64,000 nucleotides of DNA from Liolophura sinensis (GCF_032854445.1 NC_088295.1:42085385-42149384); one strand, 5' to 3'; shown: positions 1 through 12,314, numbered from the stretch's first letter. The notes: a model not told the origin generated them from the sequence alone. Program-made: numbers and translations.

Positions 1-26
1 TTTGTGGATTCCCATATTTTGACTTT

Positions 27-57
27 TTTATTCATGAAACTATTTTATTATTTTATT
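27..57 (-). terminator. Cluster of candidate poly(A) signals for the 260-1363 gene
   Basis: On the minus strand three AATAAA hexamers (read as TTTATT on the plus strand at about 27-32, 44-49 and 52-57) lie roughly 200 nt downstream of the stop codon of the minus-strand gene. The spacing is normal for a short animal 3' UTR. The stretch is AT-rich, so one or two of the hexamers could be chance. Confidence 0.45.
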
Positions 58-259
58 TAGTAACTTGGTAGGGTTGGTGGTTTTCTCCACCCTTAAAACT
101 GACAGCCTCATGTACATGTAATTGAAAAATTTTAAATACTGTTTAAAATTTCAAATAAATGAAGAAATCATGTTTTACTCGTAAAATAACACATTCATGT
201 AAATAGTGTTTCTTCACGGAAATGTGAATACAATGCAAATTGTAATTTTAGTTTCCATT

Positions 260-1363
260 TCACCTGATTGCTTGGTACATCCTCTGATGATGAACGTTCT
301 TCAACCGAATGCTGGAAGGTAAGGGGAGACAACCAGCAACTGGAGTTTTTCCAAGCAAGTTTCTGTAAAAGTTTAATACTGCTGACCACACATTGACAAG
401 AGCAAAACTGCGAGCTGCCAATAGCCACTGAGCATATTGTTTGTTTTTTGTTGAGCATTTGACATCAGACAGCAATTCTTTGTACTCAGCAGTTCTGTCA
501 GACGATAGCACATCCATGTAATTGAGAAACAGATAGCAGCCTTTAGAGCTGAGCAATGTACCAGGGTACTCCTTGTATATCGCACCAAGCAAATTGACGA
601 TGTCTTTTCTTGTCACTTTTCCTGACTGTCTACCCACAGCAAAAGCCAAATTAAACTCATCCACAAGAATGTCATATTCCATATCGTATATAGATGTCCT
701 CTGCACATCTGGGAAACCAGTTAACCAGAAATGAGCAAACTGGACAAAGCTGTCTTCGTAGTTACAGAACCTTGACATCTCCGTGACATTCTCATTGGCT
801 CGCTGAAGCCAGTTGGCTACAATACTAGCATCAATATAGGTTAACATGGAGTCAAAAGAAAATGATTGACGAAGGTCTGCTGAGTGGTCAAAGTGTCCTT
901 GCGAGTTAGAGGAAATACTGTGGAAACCGCTAACTGGCGGTAAGGCCGCTGCCTTAGGTAAATCATGCTTGGTTAGGAGAACGTTCTTTTTCTTTTTACG
1001 TTTACGTTTTGTTGGAGATTTTGTGCAGGATGAACTGGAACTTCCTGATGGTACAGGACTGATGACAGTCTGAGATTCATCCCGAGACCCACTTGTGCTG
1101 GGTGTGGAGCTGTTAGTGAGGAATCCTGAATCAGGCGAGACTCTTGTCACACCAGTGGCAGAGGTCTTCTTTGATACATGTACATCCTTATGCAAGCCAA
1201 TGTTGTCAATGTCATTACAGCTGCCATTGTTCAGACTGAGTTTCCTCATGTCATTTTCAATAATGGAGCTGTCTGTGTCACTCAACACCTCTTCGTCACT
1301 TTCATGATATGTTAGACGAGAAACACAGATCAATTCTCTCAGATCTCTCACACTTCTGGCCAT
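260..1363 (-). CDS. Conserved-looking nuclear-type protein of unknown function, 367 aa, apparently single exon
   Basis: This is the longest open frame in the window. The start ATG lies in a good context (AAAATGGCC) and no splice site is needed to keep the frame open. Residues 1-60 are acidic and serine-rich. Residues 61-115 are a low-complexity Ser/Thr/Pro tract, probably disordered. A basic cluster (KRKRKKKK, about 119-126) looks like a nuclear localisation signal. Residues 170-367 change character: regular hydrophobic and aromatic spacing with segments such as SFDSMLTYIDASIVANWLQ and KQYAQWLLAARSFALVNVW suggests a compact all-helical domain. I do not recognise the family. The composition, length and clean frame make a real gene very likely. 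It is divergent from DCXR, with about 1.9 kb between the two starts. A further upstream 5' UTR exon is possible. Confidence 0.85.
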   Translation of the reverse strand: MARSVRDLRELICVSRLTYHESDEEVLSDTDSSIIENDMRKLSLNNGSCNDIDNIGLHKDVHVSKKTSATGVTRVSPDSGFLTNSSTPSTSGSRDESQTVISPVPSGSSSSSCTKSPTKRKRKKKKNVLLTKHDLPKAAALPPVSGFHSISSNSQGHFDHSADLRQSFSFDSMLTYIDASIVANWLQRANENVTEMSRFCNYEDSFVQFAHFWLTGFPDVQRTSIYDMEYDILVDEFNLAFAVGRQSGKVTRKDIVNLLGAIYKEYPGTLLSSKGCYLFLNYMDVLSSDRTAEYKELLSDVKCSTKNKQYAQWLLAARSFALVNVWSAVLNFYRNLLGKTPVAGCLPLPSSIRLKNVHHQRMYQAIR

Positions 1364-3225
1364 TTTAAGTAGTAATACTTCACAATGATTTTAAGAGACA
1401 CACAAAGATCATCTTCCAACACGACTACACTAAGTGCAGCTTTATCTTCAAATATGGACGGAATGTGTTACAACAGCTAATTAATAGCGCCCTACATACT
1501 GAAAAGTTTTCTTTGGCACAGTCTTTACAAAGTCATGACATTTACCAGGGCAATCCTATATCCTCTTGATTCTCAATTACAATCCTGTCAGTCAAATTCT
1601 ACCTCTACGTAAACTACTGTGTCGAAAACTAAGAATGTCACGGTCAGCAGTGAGGGAAGACTGACACGTGTTCTCCAAGCCAGATTGAAGAAAAACAACA
1701 GAGATGAGGACAGTTTTCTGGCTACATTGAAGTAGCAGGAGCGTGCAGTCTCAATCAGCTGGTTCATCAAGGTTACTGATCACTCTTCACTCCCGTTCAA
1801 TTACCGTTCATCTGTAACAGAAAAGGCTGTTTGTGAATACACTTGAAATATTGTACATTTCAAGCATTAAGGCATAATTTACATGTCTAAAATTAAAATA
1901 CATACACATAGTATAAATGACGAGCCAGCACAGGAGCTAGAGAAAAGGAAATAATGTTTAAGCTGGAAATGGATATGATTGACAAATTATCCAGCTAATT
2001 GTATTTCTTTAAAAAGTTACAATATTATTTACATGCGCCGTTGTACTGTACCAAAGACATCATGTCTGTCAAAATACAATTGGATGCAGGCTTAAATATG
2101 GCTTATTTTCAGGCTTGTAACCAAAGCTTAAAATCGGACAGTGTATCATAACAATAGTCCATGGTTGGAGCTTGACTACACTATGTATAGCACATACAAG
2201 CCAACATGTAGCATACACAATACACATACATAAACACGTACACATAAAAAGGCAACAACAACAATCACCAGCAATATTCAGATGATGTGCATTGATAAAG
2301 CAATGTCTGATTGTGGTACTCGGAATGTACATATTATTGTTACATAAATTTCCATTCTAAATCGAAATTACATAACTCCACTCCTTCTCTATTCGCTCCG
2401 ATTTCCACCCAAGCTACTAAACTTCAGTTGTCAAGCACTGCCACACGTCACCCTACTGATTGTAAACTTAGCATGGCCTACCGATCTTCTGCTTCCGGAT
2501 TTTCAACTATCTGATCAATTTTTTTGTACAAACAACATAAACGAACGCTTGAATTGAAAGGGTATATTACCAGATGGGTGACAAGGATCATTACCTTTCT
2601 GTATAAGTGTAAACTTTGACATAACATTACTCCTACATGTAACTTCTCTGTTTTCAGTGACAACACTCTTATGGCGTTTCCGTTCGCCTATGTGTATTAC
2701 ACCCTGTGATTGGGTTATAATTTCCGCACGGACCAATCAACGATGTTGTTCCAAATCAATGGTCAGCTGGTGCCCGATTATACAAAAAGTCGGACGTAAG
2801 GCCTAAAGCATGAAAAGTGGAAGAAACGAAGTCGTTATGGGCTTCACACACATACACATAGGCCTGTATACTGTTAGCTTATCAAGGAGAAAAAAAAAAC
2901 AGGTGCGTGGTACTGAGTCGTAGGTCTCATTTACCAAATCTGCTGGACGAAGCCAAAGCCAAAACACTAACTACCTAACAATTTGTGACTGCACATAAGT
3001 CATAATTTCTAGAAATGAAACTTATTATTATTACCGTATTTTTTTATATAGCTGTGACAATATTCATAAGTGTGTAAGAAGTATCAGGACAGAATGGGAG
3101 ACACTCATGAAGTATGTCAAACTCTATGAAACGGATTCCGTATTTTTCATCAACTTATCACGCGCCACAACTGACCTATTTTCTGTGAGTACGAGTTATC
3201 CACAAAATTTGTTAGCCTGTTCAAT
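1364..3225. promoter_or_regulatory. Intergenic region between two divergent genes
   Basis: This 1.86-kb interval separates the starts of the minus-strand 367-aa gene and plus-strand DCXR and must contain both 5' ends. A CCAAT word sits at about 2733-2737. No convincing TATA box lies close to either start codon. A short minus-strand ORF at 1588-1767 is listed separately. I see no recognisable transposon here. Confidence 0.4.
1588..1767 (-). CDS. Possible small membrane-type ORF, 59 aa
   Basis: From an ATG at 1767 the minus strand encodes 59 residues ending at 1588. The start is preceded about 45 nt upstream by a good splice acceptor (TTTTCTGTTACAG, about 1808-1820). The peptide is amphipathic then strongly hydrophobic (SSSLLFFFNLAW, then LLTVTFLVFDTVVYV). 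It could be a short membrane protein, an upstream ORF in the leader of the 260-1363 gene, or chance. I do not recognise it. Confidence 0.18.
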   Translation of the reverse strand: MNQLIETARSCYFNVARKLSSSLLFFFNLAWRTRVSLPSLLTVTFLVFDTVVYVEVEFD

Positions 3226-6200
3226 ATGGAAATACGGTTTGACGGCAAACGCGCCCTTGTCACTGGTGCTGGGAAGGGTAACTGCATTTTTTACACTCTC
3301 ATTCAAAACAACACTACCCGTGTTTACTAAATCAAAACCTACCACTTACAGCAGCCGATCGGAATTCAAATACGATTTTCTTATTTGGACCTAGCTCTGT
3401 AGGGCTGTGATCACATTCGTCTCAGCTGTCAATTCCAGGTAGGCGTTCCCACGTGTCATCACTTGTAAATACATACAAGCATGAAACGTGGAAAAATGAT
3501 TAAATTCCGACTCCAACCGCTATATTTGAATGCATACTCCGCGAAGTGAGGGGAATCATGTATACAATTACTACTGCCACTATTAGACAAGTTAGACCTT
3601 TTGACACGCATTCGGGGTAGGCCTAATTGTTTTGGATCAGTCTCCCTAGTAATGACCTAGAGGGAATTAACACTGATCACTAAAAACATTTCTCAAATAA
3701 ATTAAACAAAATTGAAGAAAAAGTTAAACAAGTACAAATTATGCTAGAAGTGTCAGTATTTATCTCCCTCGTATGGGCTGAGAGGAGTGTATGAATTCAA
3801 ACGTGGCGGTTGGAGTTGGAATTTATCCAATGTCCGCTTCCTCGGGCTTGTGAGTATTTACTAGTGATGACACATGGGAACTCCTACCTGGAATTGATAG
3901 CTGAGACGACGGTGACTACGGACAGACAAAGTATTTGGTGCCCAGCAGTAGTATACTGAAGCCAGCAGAGGAAGTACAAAGGTGCTCAAGGTAAGCTTAT
4001 GGATCAAGACAGGGCTGTATACGTAATCACAGCCCGGCACAGCTAATCTGGACCTATCGAGCACAGTCACACTCGCAGGTTTGCCCGAGACCTCGGTCCA
4101 AGGGTGGCTTGTACAGGCCTCAGACCCCCATTAATTTTCCATAAGCAACAATGTTAACGATTAGCACTGTAGCACAGTCCCGAACATTCCGTTGCGCCAA
4201 TAAGCTTTGGTACATAGGCCTACCTGGCCCAGTCTGTGAGAAAGCAGCCATAAAAATCTTGACATAGGTTGACCGTCAAAATCTTGACCATTGTATGCCA
4301 TTTCATGACAGGTGCATGTGGAAAAGATACGAGTTGGTGAACGTGCCAATTTGTCACCATTCACGCGTGTATGTAGGTGGTAAGAATCGCTTATCCCTGT
4401 TTGGTCCGTATACGCATGTAAAAAAAAAAACTTGCACATTCGTGGCATTTGGATACGGTCGAGATAGCGAGAAGACGAGTGGACGCAAGCATTCTGCTCC
4501 CAACATGCAGTAACTCAGTTGGCCTACATGTAATTGACATTGATTCAGGTTAAAATCTCACACTTTATGTGCCACAAATGCAATTTTGTATCGTTATCGC
4601 TTGGATTTGTATGGGCACATAAACCTGTAAATGCCAAAATTGTTTTTCTTTATACCATAGGAATCGGCCGTGGCTTGGTTGAGAGTCTCGTGAAATGTGG
4701 AGCAGAAACGTACGCTTTGAGTCGGACGCAAGCCGATCTTGAGAGTCTGAAAGCTGAGGTAAAATCTTTTTTGCCTGCTTTGAGCTTGTATAAGAAACTT
4801 TTGAATATGATAGGGTCGATATTCTATTTGTTCACTGATTAGAAACATGGAAGTGGAAACTATTTAATCAAACAAAGGAATAAATTCATATACAGGTATG
4901 GGGAGTACCATCCAAACACAGGATATAGAAACTTGTCACCTATCTGAGATCAGCCTAGGCTATATACATGTACTTATTTAATTTCGTTTACGTTTTTAAG
5001 TACATGTAATATGTCCACAAATACGTGTAGGCACAATATCTATTGAAAACCCTGATCATTTATTTAGAACACCAGTTAATGTGTCTTACACAGCAGACTT
5101 TAACACCTGTAACGGTTTTTGTGCAACTTGACTTATGTGTGAAATCAAATCGCACTTCAGATACCCAGTGTTCATACTGTGCAAGTGGACCTAATGAATT
5201 GGGAGGAAACCAGAAAAGCCGTCCAGAACATTGGTCCTGTTGATTTGTTGGTAAACAACGCTGGTATAAACATATTACAGAACTTCTTGGATGTGACGAC
5301 TGAGGCGTATGATCGGTGAGGAGATTTTTTGTAGTCTAGGGTGGGCACGTGGTAATATACATGCACTTATTAATGTGGTACTCTCGAGGGCGATATAAGT
5401 AACTTAATACATTTTAACCCCTAATATCTTTAATTCAGATATAAGCTTTTGGTGGATTCGAAATGGTAAGATATTGGGAACGATGTACAAAGTGTTTTGT
5501 TTTTTAGCTCTGCTATTTATAAAGTCAGTCCTAATGTCGTTTTGCTAGTTGTACTACATCTATATGTGCAACAAGTTACAACCCAAACATGGGGATGTTA
5601 TGGCAGACCCTATTAGTGTTAATATACGATTAGCTATGTTTTGCCTGCACTATCCCAGACCCAATTAATACTGTGGCATGGAGGGATTTATTTATTTATT
5701 TGATCAGTGTTTTACGCTGCACTCAAGAATATTTCACTTATACGACGCGGGCCACCATGGCATGGAGCGAGATTGGCTCAACGGTAAAGTCGATTTAACT
5801 GGTCGCTTTACCAACAATCTGTTTCACGCTCACAATCGTCACTGAAAAGTCTCGCATTTAGAAGAATGCACATATGAAAATAGACATCTTACTGTACGTT
5901 TTAAACGTCTTCTGTTCTCCCCAAGTCATAACATCCGATCTGAAAAAGGTGCAGTGATACAGGACGCAAACCCAAATATTTTCAAAGAGATCTTTCAAAA
6001 TTCATGTTAAATATCTCATAAATCACGACTCCACGACTGGGCAGAGATCCAAACTCGCCTGAATGGCTATTCAGAGTACCTTGTGGGTCGTAATGGTGCA
6101 TGCGGAATTAACTGTCAAATTTCGTCTGATCCCGAGAGTGTTGTTTGTCAGGGATGATATTGCTGTGGCCATAATAAACGTAGCCCATCCCTATTTGACC

Positions 6201-8330
6201 CAGTGTTCAGGCTGATGGTCTTAGTTTTTAATTTTATACAGGTATATTATAAATTATAAAACAGCTGGTCTTTTCAGTTAGCATCTGCATGTTTAGCTAG
6301 ATATTAGTTACATGAGTGGTTTTATTAATCCTATGGATTTTGTGATTTACAGGATCTTTGACATCAACCTAAAGGCAGTTTTTAATATTTCTCAGGTAAG
6401 CATGTGTTAGGATATTTATTTATTTGATTGGTGTTTTAAGCCCAAATCAAGAATATTTCACTTATACGACCGCGGCCTGCATTATGGTGGGAGGAAACAG
6501 GGCAGATTGTGAAGGGAAACCCAGGACCATCCACAGTTTGCTAACAGACCTTCCCATGTGTGGCCTACATGCTATCACTCTCAAACATATCTCTAGCTGG
6601 CATGTTTGAGCTTAATTATGAAACTGACTTCTGGAGTTTCGTTTTCTATGATATTGGGTGGAAACTGGACAAAGTACAAAAGTGTAACTGCAAGAAACAT
6701 GTCAGTGGCATTGTTTATTTTCCCCTTATGTTATAAGTTATTTTGGGGATATGTTGTGTAATTAAAATCCTTTTTTATCTTTTTTTTTTAAAATGAATGT
6801 AATAATAACTGAGATGATCTCACAAATTGTAGTAACCAATTCAGTGAGATACATAGCACGGAGAACAGTCTGATGCGCAGAACACATATTTCCATGCATT
6901 GACCTTTGAATACCCACCATCAATCTCGTTGCAATGACTACTAATGTGGCTTTTCAGATTGTATGTAAAGGGATGATTGAACGGGGCGTCACTGGGTCCG
7001 TGGTAAACGTCTCCAGCCAAGCCTCAATGGTCGCTTTACCCGCTCATGCTGCGTACTGCGCCAGCAAAGGTGCTATAGATATGCTGACCAAGGTGATGGC
7101 ATTGGAACTGGGACCCCACAAGGTAATTACACCAGGTACCCAGGTTGGGGTTGTCTTTAGATGTGTTAAAAGAAAGGATAGCACATGACAGAACCATAGT
7201 TATTTCGGAAAAGGTGCAGAAATAGACCTGAACAACCACATCACTATGTCATAGAGAAACTGCAAACTTGGATTACATTCTCGGGTTATAGAAACACCTG
7301 ATTGGGTAAAATTGATAACATGGCGGCGCTGTCTATTTTCTCAATGTGCATCGATCTTTCATCTTGAACTGCCATATTGCGGTAATGCAACTTTACAAAA
7401 ATAGACAGGTACACTTTGTGAACTTTATTTGGGACGCTTTATCAGGGATCCTTTATCGATGTATATACATTTGGTCTAGTGATATATTTTCTTTTAACAT
7501 CTGGAGACTTATGCCCTACAGAGAGGTGCATCAGGGAGGGATTGGGGTTTGGCGGAAGGTGTGTTCATATTTAACCTGCTTGCAAAAGAACTTAAAAATG
7601 ATTTTCCCCATTTCGTTACATTTATTCCAATGAAAAAGAAACATTTTGCAGTCGTCTAGCTGTCGCGCAAGGGTGTAATTCACGTGTAAACATTACACTG
7701 GGTATGTTCATTTTGACAGTTTCACCACCATGCTTGACCTATGATGTTCATGCAAATTTTACCGTTACTGAACAAATACCGTTATCAAAAGTAAATACGA
7801 ACTCGAGTTTGTGTGACGGCATTATGTTTTCGATGTTGTATGTATTAGGAGTTGTGTGTATTCTTTCCCCTCAAGATCCGTGTGAACGCCGTTAACCCGA
7901 CCATTGTCATGACTCCCCTAGGGAAAATGTCATGGTCAGATCCTGCTAAATCGGGACCTCAGTTAGCCAGAACTCCAATGGGCAAATTCGCAGGTAGGTA
8001 CCTCATCGGAAGATAAGGAAAGAAAGAAAACACCGTAAAGTCAAAATTTCCCGAATCGTAACCCTAAAATATTTATCTTCTACATAGTTTCTGATTCCAA
8101 GAAGACGGTCGAAGAAAACATACCAAAATCAAGAAATTACCTATCCACTTTTGGACTCCATTGATATATGTAGCTTTAAGCCATTTTCGAGTTACATAAG
8201 CAGATTTCCGTTCTTGTATTTAACAGAGGTAGAAGATGTGGTGAACGCGATACTCTTTTTGCTCAGCGACAAGGCGGGCATGATTCATGGCAGTACACTT
8301 CCGGTGGACGGTGGAAGATTGACCAATTAA
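3226..8330 (+). CDS. DCXR: L-xylulose reductase (dicarbonyl/L-xylulose reductase), 7 exons, complete
   Basis: A short-chain dehydrogenase/reductase that uses NADPH to reduce L-xylulose to xylitol in the uronate/pentose cycle and also reduces alpha-dicarbonyls; the family enzyme is a tetramer. Exons joined by eye: 3226-3277, 4661-4758, 5161-5315, 6353-6395, 6958-7122, 7876-7993 and 8227-8330. All introns are GT-AG and the sum is 735 nt, giving 244 codons plus stop, the same length as the human enzyme. The Rossmann motif TGAGKGIG lies at residues 13-20 and is split by intron 1. NNAG is at 82-85. The catalytic tetrad Asn107, Ser136 (NVSSQ), Tyr149 and Lys153 (YCASK) is intact. The segment [23 protein letters not shown] is typical of DCXR rather than of other SDRs. 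The C-terminus is GGRLTN. No AATAAA lies close to the stop; the first clear one is near 9399. Confidence 0.96.
3385..4060. repeat. Long inverted repeat in DCXR intron 1
   Basis: Sequence at about 3385-3550 recurs inverted at about 3785-4060. Matching blocks include CTCAGCTGTCAATTCCAGGT (left) against the reverse complement of ACCTGGAATTGATAGCTGAG (right). Further blocks cover the GTGTCATCACT and CTCCAACCGC words and, at the outer edge, the GGGCTGTGAT word. The right arm carries about 100 extra bases between the outer and inner blocks. The arms are diverged but clearly related, and about 240 nt separate them. A foldback element or an inverted pair of one transposon is likely. Confidence 0.8.
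5688..5765 (-). mobile_element. SINE-A fragment, 3' tail, DCXR intron 3
   Basis: Reverse-oriented end of the commonest SINE of this window (called SINE-A here). It opens with a TTTATTTATTTGAT tail and reads through CACTCAAGAATATTTCACTTA to the CGGGCC word, where similarity fades. The body and the tRNA-like head are missing. Confidence 0.75.
6413..6572 (-). mobile_element. SINE-A, 5'-truncated, DCXR intron 4
   Basis: Reverse-oriented copy. It has the TTTATTTATTTGATTGGTG tail, the AAGAATATTTCACTTATACG block, the GGTGGGAGGAAAC block and CCAGGACCATCCACAG. It ends in the ACCTTCCCATG region without the tRNA-like head. It starts only 18 nt after the donor of DCXR exon 4. Confidence 0.85.
7192..7560 (+). 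repeat. Unnamed dispersed repeat (3' half), DCXR intron 5
   Basis: This stretch matches 11285-11650 in the same orientation. Shared words in the same order are TTATTTCGGAA, AGACCTGAACAACCACA (AGACCTAAACGGCCACA in the other copy), TTCTCGGGTTATAGAA, GGCGGCGCT, TTTCTCAATGTG, TTTTCTTTTAA and ATGCCCT. There is no coding frame worth noting and no recognised family. It is probably a non-autonomous element. Confidence 0.65.
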
Positions 8331-9112
8331 GTTCAAGTATTGGCGCCAGAGTGCAGTACACTTAACTTTTACATATGCCCTAACATGAGACAGGGTATCT
8401 TTAATCAGATTGTGCAGTCGGCTCAAAAATTGACGTTGGCGTGGGGCGATTTTTTTTAGAGATGGGTTTAATTTTCAAATGCAGCAGGGTTCATGCAAAT
8501 CATCACATTATGAAAATGGTGCTACTTGTGTATTCCAAAATGTCAGCCTTGACAGCAAAATGAATCTAATGGGGAGAATCTAAAATGAGGTATAATTGTT
8601 ATATGGTTGTATGCTGGGGTCGTGGTTCGTGAGAAAAACATCACAGGAAATGTTTATGTTCGCCAGTGGTATATATACAGCAGAACGATTCAAGGTACAC
8701 TCAAGTTCCACATCGATTGTGGATATTCCATTTACTACATTCGTGTTGATCCATCATTTTGTTGTTCAGATACATGTGTATTAACTCTATCGGTGACTAT
8801 GGATGGCATATGCATAGTTTACTTGTCAAGAGACTATTTCCAATCCTTAGTTTCGCTGTTAATGCAGAAAATAGATCTATCAGATTTCCTTTCCGTTATA
8901 TAAGAATGCGTGTGTGTTGAATACTACATGTATTCTACAGTATAGGCCTATGGCTTGAAATGGTTAACGTTTACATCCATGGTATGAAAATTATGTTGGT
9001 TTGATTAACAACAATATTGTTTTGAAAGTTTTCTGTACAATTGCAATTTATTGACAATATACCTGAGGTGACTGTTAGATCTATATTATCATATATAGTG
9101 TATATTTGGATC
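8331..9112. other. DCXR 3' flank and probable 3' UTR; no other feature seen
   Basis: AT-rich sequence following the DCXR stop. There is no canonical AATAAA in this stretch, so the 3' UTR may be long (an AATAAA lies near 9399) or may use a variant signal. The open frames here are short and show no family resemblance. Confidence 0.4.
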
Positions 9113-9232
9113 ATGAGAAAGCCGAGAGAAGTTCGCTGTGAAGTTCAATAGTAGGCATTTGCTCAAATGTCTTCTCGTATTCTGTGATCGGTATTCCCAG
9201 AATAAGGACCCGTTTTACCCAATGTTACAGCA
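9113..9232 (+). repeat. Unnamed dispersed repeat (5' half)
   Basis: Matches about 11165-11285: ATCATGAGAAAGCCGAGAGA, then CTGTGAAGTT, CAAATGTCT, CTCGTATTCTG, TGATCGGTATTCCCAGAATA and the word GTTTTACC, in the same order. With the 7192 copy it shows that the fuller copy at 11165-11660 is one element, of which these two are partial copies. Confidence 0.65.
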
Positions 9233-11164
9233 CACATACAGAGTATATACAGCCGTAAATATTTTACGGAGTTAGCAGATCTCAAAGGCGCTACACCAAC
9301 AGGTGGGATGGGATAATTAAATGGTATATCTAGCCATACATAACATATGTAATCAGTATTACTACACATAACACGAAATAGAAATCCATGATTTTAGAAA
9401 TAAAATACAAATATCGTCTCTTGTAATTTAATATTATGTTCTCCTTATAGAATTGTTTGCCAAAATATTTTTACATGAATGCATGTCAGAGTCAAATGGT
9501 ATTAGACATGACATATATTTTAAGCGATAGTTTACTCCCTCCACCCCTCTGGAATATTTCACATGTCCAACAGCGTTCATGTTTTGAAACTCCTCCGTAC
9601 CCCTACACCTCTTGCTCGAGAATATTTCACATATACCGGTACAAGAGCATGTTTTCTCATTTACCACTATGTTAACTTAAAAATAGATAGAAAGCAGAGG
9701 AAGACAGCAGGCTCAATTTAGTTTATATTTTCAAAAGAAGCAATGTACACAACTGGGTACTTTATGTATGCCCATTCATCACAATGTCACGAGAAGAGGA
9801 ACCTTTCACAGTGTCACGAGGATAGGAACCTTCTTTATAGGCCTACGTACTTATTCAAAACAATGCGGTGAATGAAGTCAGAAAATTCCTCTCGCGTTTC
9901 AACATGTAATGCAGAAATTCTTACTAAACTGTATAAAAAGCATGTATGTAACATAAAAGACACAGGATTTGGGGAATACAAAATAATTTGGCCAGATTAA
10001 ATATATCATCGAGTCTGATGAATTTTGGTTGCCCTTAGAGCGGCCTAGTTTCTTGACTCATAGAAAAACTGTTGTGCAACAGCAATGTACGACGGCTTAT
10101 TTTAAGGAAATAACACATATGCTCAACTATGGCTAGCTTGCACAGGTTCTCTGATCCACCATGACTATATACCGCCACACGAAATGTAGATACAATGCCC
10201 ACGACCATCCGCAGGTTGCTGGCAGACCTTCTCAATTACGGCCAGAGAGGAAGCCTGCATGGGGTGGAAATTTGCAAACGGACAAAGGGTTATAAAACAT
10301 GAAACAGTTATCAAATCAACTTTGATCCTATTCTGTTTCTTTCTGAACAAGGTACAATACAGTGTGCGCTGGTGAAATTATATCAACCTGTGAGGAGTTA
10401 TTTCCCTTCATTTACCGCGGTTATTTTGGAAGTCTTCTGCAAAATGTAATATATCTGTTCGTACTTCTGTTCAATATTTATTTTTTCACAAACACATCTA
10501 AAACTTACCAAATATTTTATCTTAATGATGGAATTTCTGAAGTAGTCCTAAGTTGTTCACTATATATTGTGTTGACTCCAAAACTCGCCTGTATTGGATT
10601 GGGCAAATAAGGCTTTTGTTCCATCTAGGATTCCATCAGCCAGAAAGAGATATGTAAGCTTTTGAGAAGGGTCTGGTTAGCTCATATTTTTTCATATGAT
10701 AAAACCTGTTCATGACTTACGTATATCGGTACTGAATTCTTGTTGTTAAAAAGTTGCAATAATGGGCCGAGTAATATTTATTAAAGGGCAAAAAACCGGT
10801 ACGAATCGAAATTTGTTACAAAAAAAAACCTCTAGTCTTGCCAGTATTTTGAAAAAAAAAAACATTGATCAAACAAGGCAGGATCTACATTACGAGTAGT
10901 ACATGGTGGTGATGGACAAAATAACTGTCATGTCTATCCAACTATTATTGTTGCAGTAGTGGTAATAAATTTTACTTGATTTCAAGTAGAAATTATCCTG
11001 TCAGATCTCCTCATACGTTGTCAAGATACAGTTTTATAAGTAAAAGTCCTAACAAGTCTGAGAAAAAGATCAGCTGTTAAGAAAGGAAGAACTTTTCAGA
11101 ACTCCCCATCGATTGCATGGATTTTACACAATTTATATAGATATTTTTCGATCCTTCAAAGACA
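9233..11164. other. Gene-poor interval, one SINE-A scrap
   Basis: Mostly unique AT-rich sequence. A reverse-oriented SINE-A piece is at about 10193-10262 (CCACGACCATCCGCAGGTTG through GGCCAGAGAGGAAGCC). No coding frame with family resemblance was found on either strand. Confidence 0.5.
10193..10262 (-). mobile_element. SINE-A internal fragment
   Basis: About 70 nt of the central SINE-A body, with both the tRNA-like head and the tail missing. It is recognised by CCGCAGGTTGCTGGCAGACC and the GAGAGGAAGCC word shared with the copies at 26071 and 57887. Confidence 0.7.
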
Positions 11165-11660
11165 AGAAATCATGAGAAAGACGAGGGAAGTTCCCTGTGA
11201 AGTTTAGTATGAAACAATTTTTCAAATGTCTACTCGTATTCTGCATGTGATCGTTATTCTCAGAATATACGAGTCCATTTTACCAAATTAATTATTTCGG
11301 AACAGAGGAGAAGCAGACCTAAACGGCCACAACCATATTGTTTGGGCGTGAATGGTCACCCCATGAATCAAATTCATATAGCATGACGTCAGCTGAAGCA
11401 GTTTAGTTCTCGGGATATAGAATTAACTCGCGTCTGCTTGACTGGGGTGGGCGGTGGGGGGGGGGGGAATTGATGAAGTGGCGGCGCTTTCGAATTTCTC
11501 AATGTGTTGAACTGCGATTTCTGGATTATACAACATCACAAAAGTATAAAGGTATGCTTGTAAAACTTCACGTGGGAATATATTTACTTGGTAAAGCATT
11601 GTCTTTTCTTTTAAACGAATGCCCTGTCTGAGGTTGAGTGCTTCAGACCGAAGATGTCGC
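11165..11660 (+). repeat. Unnamed dispersed repeat, fullest copy
   Basis: This copy contains in one piece both segments found separately at 9113-9232 and 7192-7560. It carries a G-rich tract at about 11444-11467 just before TGGCGGCGCTTTCGAATTTC. There is no long frame, no terminal repeats that I could find and no poly(A) tail. The family is unknown to me. Confidence 0.65.
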
Positions 11661-12314
11661 TGTAAGATGGCAACTTTCTTAGAGTACGTTGGAATAATGT
11701 GACCCATCTGATGGATAAGCCATTTGACTTTTCGAGGGCAAAAAATGCGTGTTCGAAACATGAGACAGCAACAGTCATGTAAAAGTTTGATGACTTCATC
11801 ATGCGTACTTTAGTACTCGCCTTAGCACTCGTTGGGCTCCGTGGGTGTAGCGTATATAACCATCAGCTGTTGTTTCAATCTCCACTTCAAGAACTTTTCT
11901 TTGTACGCCTGACCGTAATGGCGGAGATTTTCTTCTACGTGTCAGATACATGTCGGATAATATTTCCGCTGTTCCTTGTCCTACAATGTTTGTTGCCCGT
12001 ATCTTGTTTAAACCTTCATGGGGTCTCATTAGCGTCGGAAGCAGTACGACTATTCATCCATAAAATCAAAAAGGAAAAAGAAGTCAAACCAATTTAATGG
12101 CGACCAACAAAATGCACATACATGTACACTGTATACTGTTAAGCAAATGAAACTACAATGGACCCATGTGAAGAATAAAAACTCTGTAAAACGATTTCAG
12201 GGCATCTCCAAGCGTCTAGCTACGCAAAGCGTAGGAGTCTGGGTGGCCCTTGGACACTCCTTTTTATGCTGGGATAGTCGACCGATGCCCGTACCACTTT
12301 CAAATTGCTTCCGA

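Noticed and set aside
11799-12097. Overlapping frames of 98 (plus) and 76 (minus) codons
   Set aside because: Antisense to each other, no recognisable domain and no splice or promoter context; likely chance.
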